DNA from: Candidatus Poribacteria bacterium
Lineage (GTDB): Bacteria; Poribacteria; WGA-4E; WGA-3G
Assembly (NCBI GenBank): GCA_022828145.1
Contig: JAJEJA010000120.1
Span: 1-64,000, forward strand
Direction: 5' to 3'
DNA: 64,000 bases
Part shown: in pieces, positions 16,836-25,836 of the stretch
How positions within the stretch are numbered: the stretch's first letter is position 1
Layout of the letters: every line of letters begins with the position of its first letter
Notes under the pieces: model-generated
What the model was told of the DNA's origin: nothing
Databases searched by the model: none
The model's input: only the letters and a program-made list of their open reading frames with translations
Program-made: the position numbers and the translations under genes

Positions 16836-17777
16836 ATGGCACAATACTCTACTCTCTCACCTGAAGAACTTGATGAAATTGTTGCACACTATGAGATAGG
16901 AACACCTTTAAACTTAGAAGAACTTCAGGGAGGATATGGAAATAGCAACTTTAAACTGACAACTACAGATGGCAAGTTCCTGCTGAAAATCTGTGATGAG
17001 AAAAACCTTGAAGAACTTCATCAACAGATCACGCTTTTAAAACATCTGCAAGAGTATATATATCCGACTGTGTACCCAATCTTACAGAAAAATGGTGATG
17101 CCCTTCATGTCTTTGTAAAGAATGTTAATCAAAAGAAATATATCATGCTCTACCCGTTTTTGGATGGAGGTACGCCGAAACCTTCAAAGCACGTGTTAGC
17201 ACAAATCGGTGAAACATTAGCAAAGTTACATCACATTCCGTCGCTTGAAAATCTGCCACGTTTTCCAATGGGAATAACACAGATCAGACCTTTTCTAAAG
17301 GAAGTAAAAGACACAGAATTTGCACCACATCCCTTTTTTCTTTGGTTACAATCGGAGCTTGAATGGATCCTACCTGAAATAGAGAAACCCTTGCCAACAG
17401 GACTGCTGCACGGAGACCTGTTTTTGGACAATACCCTCTTTGATGCTGATAAACTGATGGCAATTCTTGACTTTGAGGAAGGGTGTCATGATACCTTGCT
17501 AATTGATGTCGCTATGACAATTATTGGCTGTTGTTATAAAGAAGATAATACGTTGGATATTGATGCGTTACACGAGTTTTTAGAGGCATATAACGCGTTA
17601 CGTCCTTTGACAGAAAACGAATGGGAGTGTTTAGACAGTTTTGTCTACTATGCAGCGTTGTCAATCGCAGTATGGCGTTTTAGACAATTCAATATACGAC
17701 ATCCCGATCCGCAGCGAGCAGAAACGTATCATGAGATGATTACCCGTAGTGCAAATTGGCAAGCAATACGAATATAG
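16836..17777 (+). CDS. phosphotransferase, homoserine kinase type II-like
   Basis: 313 residues with the aminoglycoside-phosphotransferase fold. There is a nucleotide loop GGYGNSNFKL near residue 30, the catalytic HGDLFLDN at 192-199 (Asp194 as base, Asn199 as metal ligand), and LDFEEG as the second metal motif near residue 211. Length and the GGxxNxxF pattern fit ThrB2-type homoserine kinase, which phosphorylates homoserine in threonine synthesis. The wider family also phosphorylates choline and aminoglycosides, and no threonine gene is adjacent, so the substrate is uncertain. It starts 19 bases after the methyltransferase stop. Confidence 0.7.
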   Translation: MAQYSTLSPEELDEIVAHYEIGTPLNLEELQGGYGNSNFKLTTTDGKFLLKICDEKNLEELHQQITLLKHLQEYIYPTVYPILQKNGDALHVFVKNVNQKKYIMLYPFLDGGTPKPSKHVLAQIGETLAKLHHIPSLENLPRFPMGITQIRPFLKEVKDTEFAPHPFFLWLQSELEWILPEIEKPLPTGLLHGDLFLDNTLFDADKLMAILDFEEGCHDTLLIDVAMTIIGCCYKEDNTLDIDALHEFLEAYNALRPLTENEWECLDSFVYYAALSIAVWRFRQFNIRHPDPQRAETYHEMITRSANWQAIRI

Positions 17778-17809
17778 TAGTTAAGAATATTCCTTAAATA
17801 CAAAAAAAT

Positions 17810-19561
17810 ATGTCACTAATAACGATAAGCAATGTCACAAAACTTTACGATCCAGATATAATCCTAAACGATATATCTATTGCAATCGCACCTGGAGACC
17901 GGATAGGACTAATTGGTCGAAACGGTTGTGGAAAGACGACTCTAATAAAGATCATGTGCGGCATCATCACCGATTACAAAGGGGATGTCGTTTTAGCTAA
18001 AGGTAGACGTATTGGATACCTAAGTCAAGAACCTGACATAGAACGGGATTGTACACTCCGACAGGAGATGCTCAAAGTTTTTCAAGAACGATTGGATCTT
18101 GAAGATAAAATGCTACACCTGGCGGAGAAGATGGAAACGGAGGAATCACCCCAACTCCTACAGCAGTATGCACGTATTCAGGAACAACATGAACAACTCG
18201 GTGGATATGATTATGAGCATAAAATAAATCGCGTTTTAGGTGGATTGGGTTTTGCACAACAGGACTTCAACCTACCTATCCGTGTCCTCAGTGGTGGACA
18301 AAAAAGTAGAGCAACATTGGCAAAACTGCTCCTTGAAGAACCGGACCTATTGCTGTTTGACGAACCCACAAATCATCTTGACATAAACGGAATTCAGTGG
18401 TTAGAAAACTATCTCAACACGGAATACAAGGGGGGTGTCTTGGTTGTTTCTCACGATAGGTATTTTTTAGATAAGGTTGTCCGAAAGGTATGGGAACTTA
18501 CTGAACAGAAAATAAATGTATATCGAGGGAATTATTCTAAATTCTTGGAAATCAAGAATATTGAGAAACTCGTTGACAGTCGTGCCTATAAAATGCAACA
18601 AGCATTTCTTGAAAAGGAGAAAGAGTTCATCGATCGTAATATCGCAGGACAACGCACCCGTGAAGCACAAGGAAGACGAAAAAGACTAGAACGTGTAGCG
18701 TTAGTTGAAAAACCGAAATCTGAATCCCCAACGTTGAAACTTAATATCTCACCCTCAAAACGGGGAGGAGATGACATCCTGCGATGTAAAAACCTTAGTA
18801 AGCAATTTGATGATAAAGTACTATTTACAGACCTAACTTTTGACGTTTATCGGGGGGATGTGGTAGGAATTATAGGACCGAACGGCACTGGTAAGACTAC
18901 GTTTTTTCGCATGATGCTCGGAAAAGAAAAACCTACAGACGGAGAACTTTGGGTCGGTCCTAATCTCAAACTTGGGTATTATACACAAGAATTAGAGGGT
19001 CTCAACTTAACAAACGATGTGCTGGATGAGGTCTGGGAACTATGTCCAGATAAAACGCAATTTGAAATCCGAAGCTATTTGGCGAAGTTCCTCTTTTCAG
19101 GCGATGATGTGTTCAAACAGATTGGCAACCTAAGTGGTGGCGAACAGAGTCGTGTGCAACTTGCGAAATTGCTCTTAGAAAATGCAAATGTCCTTTTACT
19201 TGATGAACCGACTAACCATCTGGACATTCCAGCACGCGAGGCACTTGAAAACGCACTCGCCGAATATCCCGCTACGTTGTTCATTATCTCTCATGACCGC
19301 TTCCTTTTAAACCGACTCGCAACAAAACTCCTGATTTTTGATGTAACCAAAGATGGAACAAACACGTTCTTGTTTGCAGGTACTTATACAGACTTTGAAG
19401 AAACGCAACAGAAACAGGTTGTTGAAGACACACAGATCGTTCAACAGGAATCTGTTCAGCACGAGTCCACACAAAAACACACAAAGACCCAGAAAAAGAC
19501 AAAGGCAAAGTCTAAACGAAAGCGAAAAATGAAGGCACAACGATTGGTTGGCAGTAATTAA
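17810..19561 (+). CDS. ABC-F family ATPase
   Basis: 583 residues with two ABC domains in one chain and no membrane segment. First Walker A GRNGCGKT at 36-43, signature LSGGQKSR followed by LLLFDEPTNHLD. The inter-domain linker (about 255-310) is basic and helical. Second Walker A GPNGTGKT at about 356-363 and signature LSGGEQSR. ABC-F proteins bind the ribosomal E site and act on translation. Subfamily is probably Uup-like. The C-terminus is a Lys/Arg-rich tail (KKTKAKSKRKRKMKAQR) rather than the usual Uup coiled coil, suited to RNA binding. No clear Shine-Dalgarno is visible at this ATG. Confidence 0.88.
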   Translation: MSLITISNVTKLYDPDIILNDISIAIAPGDRIGLIGRNGCGKTTLIKIMCGIITDYKGDVVLAKGRRIGYLSQEPDIERDCTLRQEMLKVFQERLDLEDKMLHLAEKMETEESPQLLQQYARIQEQHEQLGGYDYEHKINRVLGGLGFAQQDFNLPIRVLSGGQKSRATLAKLLLEEPDLLLFDEPTNHLDINGIQWLENYLNTEYKGGVLVVSHDRYFLDKVVRKVWELTEQKINVYRGNYSKFLEIKNIEKLVDSRAYKMQQAFLEKEKEFIDRNIAGQRTREAQGRRKRLERVALVEKPKSESPTLKLNISPSKRGGDDILRCKNLSKQFDDKVLFTDLTFDVYRGDVVGIIGPNGTGKTTFFRMMLGKEKPTDGELWVGPNLKLGYYTQELEGLNLTNDVLDEVWELCPDKTQFEIRSYLAKFLFSGDDVFKQIGNLSGGEQSRVQLAKLLLENANVLLLDEPTNHLDIPAREALENALAEYPATLFIISHDRFLLNRLATKLLIFDVTKDGTNTFLFAGTYTDFEETQQKQVVEDTQIVQQESVQHESTQKHTKTQKKTKAKSKRKRKMKAQRLVGSN

Positions 19562-19612
19562 TAAAAAAATAGACACAAAATGCCTATAAATCCAGATATA
19601 TGCTATTTTTAT

Positions 19613-19641
19613 TTGACATTCGCTACAGATTATTATATAAT
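19613..19641 (+). promoter_or_regulatory. consensus sigma70 promoter of the marR-type gene
   Basis: TTGACA (19613-19618), exactly 17 bp, TATAAT (19636-19641): 12 of 12 consensus matches. The predicted transcription start is near 19648, inside the palindrome at 19645-19658. Confidence 0.85.
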
Positions 19642-19644
19642 TAA

Positions 19645-19658
19645 TGTCGTATACGACA
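19645..19658. promoter_or_regulatory. perfect palindromic operator TGTCGTATACGACA
   Basis: A 14-bp perfect palindrome covering the expected +1 of the promoter immediately upstream. The position suits repression by the MarR-type protein encoded just downstream, that is, autoregulation. The pairing of site and protein is inference. Confidence 0.75.
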
Positions 19659-19691
19659 GATTATATATCTGATATAGGACGTATTTTAAAG

Positions 19692-20570
19692 ATGTCACAA
19701 AACCATGGGTTCAATAAAGAGATAGATGTTGTCATGCGTGTGATGCGTCATGCGCAAGCGGCAGTCAAATCCAGGTTTATTCAGGATGTTGTCCCTAACA
19801 GGCTAACAATCGTTCAGTTCAACGCTTTACAACATCTCCACTGGTACGGACGAGAAGCTGGGATGTATGTCAGCGAATTAGGTGAACATCTGGGACTGGC
19901 ACACAACACAGTTTCTGGATTGGTTGATCGTCTTGAACGTCATGGGTGGGTAATACGTCGTAAATGTGAAGAAGATCGAAGACGTGCTCGTATTCAACTT
20001 ACACCGCAATCAAAGGAACTTTTCCGTGAACGAGTGGAACACGTTGTGAACTTTTGGGAACAGACCGTCGGGCAACTTTCCGCCGAAGAACAACAAAATC
20101 TGATTGACAGCCTCAAAAAGCTGCAACAGGTGATGGCAAAACCGGTGTGGCCAAGTTATTCACAACTACACCCACGTGATGCCGATCATTTACGGGAAAA
20201 GTTTGAAACCGATATTGATGAACTCGCACAGACTAAACTCAAACTTGTCGGAATCCGGTTAATACTTGCACAGATCGCAGAAAAACGAAATGAGCACGAA
20301 CTCGCCGCATACCTTAACCAAGCTGCATCCGAAGAGATACGACATACGAACCAGTTGTTTTCTCTACTCGGACATGGAGAACATTTTGACAAACTGCTTT
20401 CATCACTCGTTGATGAAGATAAGGTCGTATATGAGGAGTTATTAGCATTAATTGATGATGCTCCTTGCACCGAAGATGATGAAGAATTTGTCCTTCTCCA
20501 ACAGATGCTTCAAGATAGCCATAGATATAAAAAATGGTTTCGCAGGGTTCATAAACAAAAAAATCGGTGA
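19692..20570 (+). CDS. MarR-family regulator fused to a ferritin-like domain
   Basis: 292 residues from the ATG at 19692. An in-frame ATG at 19644 is rejected because it lies upstream of the predicted transcription start and within the operator. Residues about 10-145 are a MarR winged helix (YVSELGEHLGLAHNTVSGLV as recognition helix, wing KCEEDRRRARIQLT). The C-terminal 120 residues are helical with ferritin/rubrerythrin-like motifs: an AEKRNEHELAAYL helix, EEIRHTNQLF (ExxH), then an LLQQMLQDSHRYKKWF helix with a further His. A metal or oxidative signal sensed by this domain is a reasonable inference, but the helices could be a metal-free bundle. Confidence 0.75.
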   Translation: MSQNHGFNKEIDVVMRVMRHAQAAVKSRFIQDVVPNRLTIVQFNALQHLHWYGREAGMYVSELGEHLGLAHNTVSGLVDRLERHGWVIRRKCEEDRRRARIQLTPQSKELFRERVEHVVNFWEQTVGQLSAEEQQNLIDSLKKLQQVMAKPVWPSYSQLHPRDADHLREKFETDIDELAQTKLKLVGIRLILAQIAEKRNEHELAAYLNQAASEEIRHTNQLFSLLGHGEHFDKLLSSLVDEDKVVYEELLALIDDAPCTEDDEEFVLLQQMLQDSHRYKKWFRRVHKQKNR

Positions 20571-20632
20571 CTTCTATTCTATCAAAGGCCAACTGAGTCT
20601 CAGTCTTGGTCAATGACACTTGAGAGGAGAAC

Positions 20633-21247
20633 ATGCAGTCCCAAAGCCAAGAAAATATTCCACTATCCGAAAACGATGATGCCGAACTGATAGAACAATT
20701 TCAGAATGGCAATACTGCCGTATTTGATACACTTTTTACTCGCTATCAGAAACGCACATATCGGTTAGTTCAACGTTTTGTCCCAAACCATGAAGATGCA
20801 CTTGATATTACACAAGATGCTTTCATCAGAGCGTATCAAGGATTAAGTAATTTCAAGAGCCAATGCCAGTTTTATAGTTGGCTTTACCGCATTACAGTCA
20901 ACCTCTGTATAGATTTTTTGCGTAAGAAATCCCGGTCGGAAGTCATGGTATATGAGTCTGAAGACTCTGATGAATTGCCGATGGCGAATTTCCCTGACCT
21001 ACGATCAGTTTCCCCCGCAAAAGCTGCTGAAAACAAGGAACTCAGATCACAGATACGCAAGGCGATCCGTCAACTGCCACCTAAGCAACGTCAAATTTTT
21101 ATCCTTCGTCACTGGGACGGATTATCCCTGAAAGACATTGCGACAGTAGTCGGCAGATCGGATGGCACAGTCAAAGCGCACCTATTCCATGCACATCGCA
21201 ACCTCCGCAAACATCTGCAACCTTACCTGAAGGAAGCGGATCTTTAG
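20633..21247 (+). CDS. RNA polymerase ECF-type sigma factor
   Basis: 204 residues. Region 2 is at about 20-95 (FDTLFTRYQKRTYRLVQRFV, DALDITQDAFIRAYQGL, YSWLYRITVNLCIDFLR). Region 4 is at about 140-195 (LPPKQRQIFILRHWDGLSLK, then DIATVVGRSDGTVKAHLFHA). There is no extra C-terminal domain. No anti-sigma gene follows; the next gene is convergent. It is 62 bases after the MarR-ferritin gene, with AGGAG well placed before the ATG, so it may share that regulator's transcript and respond to the same signal. Confidence 0.92.
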   Translation: MQSQSQENIPLSENDDAELIEQFQNGNTAVFDTLFTRYQKRTYRLVQRFVPNHEDALDITQDAFIRAYQGLSNFKSQCQFYSWLYRITVNLCIDFLRKKSRSEVMVYESEDSDELPMANFPDLRSVSPAKAAENKELRSQIRKAIRQLPPKQRQIFILRHWDGLSLKDIATVVGRSDGTVKAHLFHAHRNLRKHLQPYLKEADL

Positions 21248-21259
21248 TCATTTCCCCAA

Positions 21260-21281
21260 GACGGGGGTCTCAACCCCCGTC
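21260..21281. terminator. hairpin between convergent genes
   Basis: GACGGGGGT, loop CTCA, ACCCCCGTC is a perfect 9-bp GC-rich stem located 13 bases after the sigma factor stop. It lacks a run of T on either side, so it may be a weak terminator or one of the constant-loop repeats seen elsewhere. Confidence 0.5.
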
Positions 21282-21379
21282 CTCCCTGTCTGTCTTATCT
21301 GAAGTTGTATAGATAAACTGAATTCCTGTCTCTTTTTTGGCTATTTTTGAAACATCCTGTCAATCTACGCAAACTACCG

Positions 21380-21928
21380 TCAGAAATCAGCTTCAACGGA
21401 AGGCACGACAAAATCAACATGTATCGGAACACCTGAAGATAGCGGTAATCCGAGCCAAGGCAAACCCAACAACCATTTGATGTCCTCAATTTCACCGATA
21501 GCGTGATGAACATAACGATTGTTTGGTAATTTCGCTGTTAGCGTGAGATTATGTTTTAACGGTAAATCATCAAAGTGAAACTCGCCTTTTGCATTGGTAA
21601 TAACAGGTGTGTTCTGCTTTGTTCGTTGATGGTAGGGACCCCAGGATACCTCAACATCCTTAATTGGAATTGATGAAATACTGTCACTTTTCAGAAAGAC
21701 ATTGCCGTAAACCGTCCCTTTAAAAAGTGATCGCCATTTCCTTATTACTGTTTCTTTTAAACAAAAAAGAAGCGTTATAAAAAGAAATCCTTTTACTGTA
21801 CCGAAAGGACTTGAACCGAATATATTTAATATAGTATATTCAAAGATAATACAATAGCTCAAGAATTCTATGACGCCTAAAACAAGAGAAGGACGAGTAT
21901 TAGGAGTTGTTTGAGTTGTGGTGTGCAT
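21380..21928 (-). CDS. membrane-anchored carboxypeptidase-regulatory-like protein
   Basis: 182 residues from the ATG at 21928. An in-frame TTG six codons upstream is less likely, because AAGGAAA lies between it and this ATG at normal distance. Two hydrophobic segments (about 18-40 and 45-58 in this numbering) are followed by a beta-sandwich domain: TVYGNVFLKSDSISSIPIKD, then NTPVITNAKGEFHFDDLPL. This is the pattern of CarboxypepD_reg/peptidase-associated domains, usually an accessory fold rather than an enzyme. It stands alone, convergent to the sigma factor gene. Confidence 0.6.
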   Translation of the reverse strand: MHTTTQTTPNTRPSLVLGVIEFLSYCIIFEYTILNIFGSSPFGTVKGFLFITLLFCLKETVIRKWRSLFKGTVYGNVFLKSDSISSIPIKDVEVSWGPYHQRTKQNTPVITNAKGEFHFDDLPLKHNLTLTAKLPNNRYVHHAIGEIEDIKWLLGLPWLGLPLSSGVPIHVDFVVPSVEADF

Positions 21929-22440
21929 AGCATTTTCCTTTGCCAAAGTTAGTCAAGAATCTAATTCTTGTAATGTATCGTATAAAACGAGGTGATCGCT
22001 CTCTATATTATAATATCGTTTTCAACAGAAAAAGTTTAGCTCTTTTTTACTCATAATCAAAATTTTTCATTATAGCATTCATACCGATGATTTCTTGATT
22101 TCGCACAACAATGGAGAATGAGTAGTTTGTGCAAGAACTTTACACACCCCTTTGCGAAGATGACAATTACCATCAGTTTTTTATTATGACAACTTAACAG
22201 AGACACAATTTGCTTGATTTTTATCCTTTTCTGTGATAGATTATTTAAAGTTTGCCAATAGTATAGACCATGTGAACGTGCTAACCGAATAGCAGTAAAA
22301 AATGTCTGATCTGATGCCTAATAATGACTTTGCAAATCAAATTGTGTTTTTAGTATAAGAAGAAAACTAATATCTACATATTGAGCGAAAACGGTGAGAT
22401 TCATGCAAAATGAGACGATATCACAGGGTATGTAATAATT
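21929..22440. other. AT-rich intergenic region, no gene seen
   Basis: 512 bases between divergent genes. It is AT-rich, with scattered -10-like sequences but no promoter with good spacing that I can defend, no tRNA, and no protein-like open frame. Confidence 0.6.
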
Positions 22441-22986
22441 ATGCAAACATTCAAATGCGCTATTGAAAAAGTTTCAGATTGGCATCCACGACTATTTCTT
22501 GAGACACATATTGTTGCATGTGTAGAGATGATGCGTTCGTATTCTGTTTCACCCGCAGTGTTTGAAGTTGCTTGTGAGAATATTGTCTCCGACTGGCTTG
22601 GTGAAAAAACACAGTTTAATCTTGAAGTTTCATGGACAGAGGCAACTGCAAGGAAAGCAGAACGTTTACGAGCAACTATACAAACAAAACCGATAGTTGA
22701 GATGGCTGCATCGGCACTTGCTTTTATTCTTACTCCTAATATTGTTAATATTGGACAATTAGACGTAACGAATTATGGTGATCGTGCTGACTACCGCTCA
22801 TTAGATATGCCAAGCGTCCTTGAAGTCAGCGGCACAGAAGCAGCATCTGAACTCAAACGACGACATAGAGAAAAAGTAGGACAAGCATTAGAAAACCCAT
22901 ACGGATTAGATGCTTATGTTGTCATCTGTGCTTTTTCTAAGTCTGGCCACCTGATACGATTTTCTTATCACCGTTGGGAGGAATGA
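22441..22986 (+). CDS. hypothetical protein, 181 aa
   Basis: Not recognised. Soluble alpha/beta composition. It includes LEVSWTEATARKAERLRATI, a possible hydrophobic core stretch VEMAASALAFILTPN, and LDMPSVLEVSGTEAASELKR. No signal peptide. It is followed 4 bases later by a small TPR-like protein, so the two are very likely co-translated and may form a complex. The ATG has only a weak upstream ribosome site (AGGG), so the exact start is uncertain. Confidence 0.65.
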   Translation: MQTFKCAIEKVSDWHPRLFLETHIVACVEMMRSYSVSPAVFEVACENIVSDWLGEKTQFNLEVSWTEATARKAERLRATIQTKPIVEMAASALAFILTPNIVNIGQLDVTNYGDRADYRSLDMPSVLEVSGTEAASELKRRHREKVGQALENPYGLDAYVVICAFSKSGHLIRFSYHRWEE

Positions 22987-22990
22987 ACAC

Positions 22991-23344
22991 ATGACTATCC
23001 CAAAACCTTACCCAAAAAAGCTTAAAGAAACCATGAACCAAAAGTCAGAAATTCTTTCCAAAGCGCATGCACTATGGGAAATTGGCATGACAGAAACAGC
23101 ACAACCGCTTTGGCTATCTGCTGCAAACTATGAAGAACATATTGCACCAATACTTGATGCATTAGGTCGCGAATTAGAAGGAGCAGTCCATAGAATTAGT
23201 GCGGCTTCGTGTTATGAAAAGGCTGGCGAACCGAGTAGAGCCGTGAACCTTTACCGCGCCGCGCTCGCGGGACCATTACGTGACGGGACGCGTCAAGAGG
23301 TGGAAAATATGTTGAGTGCTTGTCTTGTTGCACTGAATCCTTAG
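22991..23344 (+). CDS. small TPR-like helical protein, 117 aa
   Basis: Helical repeats resembling TPR: ILSKAHALWEIGMTETAQPL, AHRISAASCYEK-type helix, SRAVNLYRAALAGPL. Immediately downstream of the 181-aa gene (GGAGG at the junction), suggesting a two-gene unit. Function unknown; a protein-interaction partner of its neighbour is the simplest reading. Confidence 0.65.
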   Translation: MTIPKPYPKKLKETMNQKSEILSKAHALWEIGMTETAQPLWLSAANYEEHIAPILDALGRELEGAVHRISAASCYEKAGEPSRAVNLYRAALAGPLRDGTRQEVENMLSACLVALNP

Positions 23345-23362
23345 TCAACACCAATATTAATC

Positions 23363-23400
23363 ATAACGTGAGTTTGATTAATCAGATTTTCGTATTCGGT
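23363..23400 (-). repeat. half copy of the TAACGTGAGTTTGAT element
   Basis: TAACGTGAGTTTGAT at 23363-23377 is followed by TAATCAGATTTTCGTATTCG. This matches, in reverse complement, the right end of the complete element at 31547-31670. Only one terminus is present, so it is a remnant or solo end, 18 bases after a stop codon. Confidence 0.7.
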
Positions 23401-23505
23401 ATAGTTATGAAATTACCTAATTTATTTTTATGGGTATAATTTGTTTAAAGTAAAGAAAATGATGTCGAACCTACACAAAGAAGCAAAAGATATAGGAGCT
23501 TCAAC

Positions 23506-24468
23506 ATGGCAAACATAAAAATTCCCAAGGGATGGGAGATACCAGAAAACAGAGCTACCCCTGAATCAAACTACATTAACCGCAGAAAATTCATCAAAGA
23601 CCTCGGGATAGTAGGTGCTGGAACGTTATCCCTATTTGGCACAAGTGCTTGTGCACAAGACGATAGGGTCGCAAAACAACTTGAACCTTATCAGACACAA
23701 AAACTTAAACATAAGAAAAATACTGATTTCTCCGTTAAACGAAAACAGACTGAAGAAATCATAGCCGCTACATATAACAATTTTTATGAATTCACAAGCT
23801 CTAAAAGCACTGTGTGGAGACGCGTTGAAAGATTCAAGACACGTCCATGGGAACTTGAAATATCAGGACTCGTTGAGAAACCGATGACCTTGGACGTGGA
23901 TGACTTGATAAAAATGATGCCACTTGAAGAACGAATCTACAGGTTTCGCTGTGTTGAAACATGGGCAATGGTAGTACCCTGGATCGGTTTTCCAATGAAA
24001 GCACTGCTGGAAAAAGTTCAACCAAAAGATGATGCGAAATATGTGCAGATGACAACGTTTTTTGACCCCAAGGTAGCACTTCAACAGAATGATCCGAATT
24101 TGCCGTGGCCCTATCTTGAGGGATTAACACTTGCAGAAGCTATGAATGACCTGACACTGTTGGTCGTTGGCATCTATGGACACATTCTACCACCACAGCA
24201 CGGTGCACCTATCCGTTTAATCGTTCCCTGGAAATACGGTTTCAAGAGTATCAAATCCATCGTCAGCATTGAACTCACTAAGAAAAAACCACGAAACTTC
24301 TGGAACGTCATACTACCAAGAGAATACGGATTTGAAGCAAACGTCAATCCAAATGTTCCTCATCCACGTTGGTCACAAGCCTCCGAATGGATGATTGGCT
24401 CGATGGATAGACATCCCACGATAATATATAACGGCTATGGTGACGCTGTCGCACATCTGTACAAATAA
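23506..24468 (+). CDS. msrP: MsrP/YedY-type periplasmic molybdopterin oxidoreductase
   Basis: 320 residues. A twin-arginine signal (NRRKFIKDLG at 25-34) means export folded with cofactor. The sulfite-oxidase fold follows, with the Mo-ligating Cys149 in YRFRCVETWAM and PWIGFPMKALLE after it, plus the C-terminal motifs PWKYGFKSIKSI and PRWSQASEWMIG. MsrP reduces methionine sulfoxide in periplasmic proteins, normally taking electrons from the membrane heme protein MsrQ. No msrQ is present next to it, so the electron donor must be elsewhere or different. AGGAG precedes the ATG. The next gene, a serpin, starts 18 bases later. Confidence 0.9.
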   Translation: MANIKIPKGWEIPENRATPESNYINRRKFIKDLGIVGAGTLSLFGTSACAQDDRVAKQLEPYQTQKLKHKKNTDFSVKRKQTEEIIAATYNNFYEFTSSKSTVWRRVERFKTRPWELEISGLVEKPMTLDVDDLIKMMPLEERIYRFRCVETWAMVVPWIGFPMKALLEKVQPKDDAKYVQMTTFFDPKVALQQNDPNLPWPYLEGLTLAEAMNDLTLLVVGIYGHILPPQHGAPIRLIVPWKYGFKSIKSIVSIELTKKKPRNFWNVILPREYGFEANVNPNVPHPRWSQASEWMIGSMDRHPTIIYNGYGDAVAHLYK

Positions 24469-24486
24469 TATAGGAGATTTTCTCTA

Positions 24487-25752
24487 ATGGGTATAAATTT
24501 TAAAGTAATTGATTCATTAGGCATCCCACTTGTCATGTGTACAATATTGTTGGTGATCTCGACAGGTTGTGAACGCGATATCAATATACAAGACACTAAA
24601 CCTTCCTTGACAGATACTATTGAACCTGATGTCGTTGAAGCAAACACAAAATTCGGTTTTAACCTGTTCAACGAAATCCTAAATGCTGAACAGGATAAAA
24701 ACATATTTATCTCTCCATTCAGTGTTTCGCTTGCATTAGCGATGACTTTAAACGGTGCAGCAGGGACGACTGAACAAGCTATGACAGACACGCTCCAACT
24801 TCAAGGGAACGATTCTGAAACGATCAATACAAACTACGCTTTATTACTTCAAGCACTAAAAACTTCTGATCCTAAAGTGACGCTGGAAATCGCAAACTCA
24901 CTCTGGGCGGATCAATATTTCACATTCAACCAAGATTTTTTACAGCGAAATACCGACTATTTTGGCGCGGAAGTTTCGACACTTGATTTTGCAGATCCAA
25001 ATTCTGTTGACACAATCAATCAATGGGTCGATACAAATACGAACGGAAAGATTAAGGAAATCCTTTCGGAAATTGCCGAAGAAGAAATACTTTTCCTTAT
25101 CAATGCCATTTATTTCAAAGGCGCATGGCAAACAGAATTTGACCCTGCAGATACACGTGATAATACATTCCATCTCGCTGATGGCAGTCAAAAACAGGTC
25201 CCAATGATGGCACGTGACGGTCAGTATCCGTTTTATTACACATCAGATTTTACTGCAATTAGTCTACCTTACGGAAATGGAAGGGTAAGTATGTATATCT
25301 TCTTACCATCCCAAAACTCCAGTCTTGACCAATTTCTTGAGAATCTGAACGCAGAAAATTGGCAAAATTGGATATCACAGTTCCATGAACAGAAAGTCTG
25401 GCTACAAATTCCAAAATATAAATTTGAATATGAAATTAATTTGAACAAAGTTCTCAGCGCACTCGGTATGGGTATAGCGTTTGATAAATATTTAGCTAAC
25501 TTCAAGCGGATGTTGCCGTCTGATGGCCCAATACCTATAGTGAATCTGTTTATCTCAAGAGTTGATCATAAGACGTATGTAGAAGTTAATGAAGAAGGCA
25601 CTGAAGCTGCCGCCGTGACGAATGTTGGGATAGGTGTCGTATCGGCTCCACCAGAATTTATCGTCAACCGTCCGTTCTTCTTTGCCATTCATGACAATGA
25701 AACAAAAACAGTGTTATTCATGGGAACTGTCGTTGATCCTACAGAAGAATAG
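24487..25752 (+). CDS. serpin lipoprotein 1 (predicted P1 Val)
   Basis: 421 residues. A hydrophobic N-terminus ends in a Cys (ISTGC at 24-28), probably a lipid anchor. The full serpin fold follows: INQWVDTNTNGKIKEIL, the breach/shutter motifs, NAIYFKGAWQTEFDP, and the inhibitory hinge EEGTEAAAVT. Aligning the hinge as P17-P8 places P1-P1' at Val-Ser in GIGVVSAP, which would favour elastase-like targets. The short Ala hinge indicates an inhibitory serpin. The exit motif PFFFAIHDN is intact. Tandem with a second serpin, 84 bases apart, from duplication. Confidence 0.9.
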   Translation: MGINFKVIDSLGIPLVMCTILLVISTGCERDINIQDTKPSLTDTIEPDVVEANTKFGFNLFNEILNAEQDKNIFISPFSVSLALAMTLNGAAGTTEQAMTDTLQLQGNDSETINTNYALLLQALKTSDPKVTLEIANSLWADQYFTFNQDFLQRNTDYFGAEVSTLDFADPNSVDTINQWVDTNTNGKIKEILSEIAEEEILFLINAIYFKGAWQTEFDPADTRDNTFHLADGSQKQVPMMARDGQYPFYYTSDFTAISLPYGNGRVSMYIFLPSQNSSLDQFLENLNAENWQNWISQFHEQKVWLQIPKYKFEYEINLNKVLSALGMGIAFDKYLANFKRMLPSDGPIPIVNLFISRVDHKTYVEVNEEGTEAAAVTNVGIGVVSAPPEFIVNRPFFFAIHDNETKTVLFMGTVVDPTEE

Positions 25753-25836
25753 GGTAAAGTCAACATATTATTATTGTTCGCTATTCGGAGATCGCACGTA
25801 ACAATGGACTGCTTATGGACTGAAATGGAGAAACCG

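Noticed and set aside
19644-19691. Start codon at 19644 for the MarR-type gene
   Set aside because: It lies upstream of the transcription start predicted from a perfect promoter and within a palindromic operator.
23413-23440. Promoter before msrP
   Set aside because: TATAAT at 23435-23440 is good, but no -35 or extended TG motif at the right distance; too weak to list.
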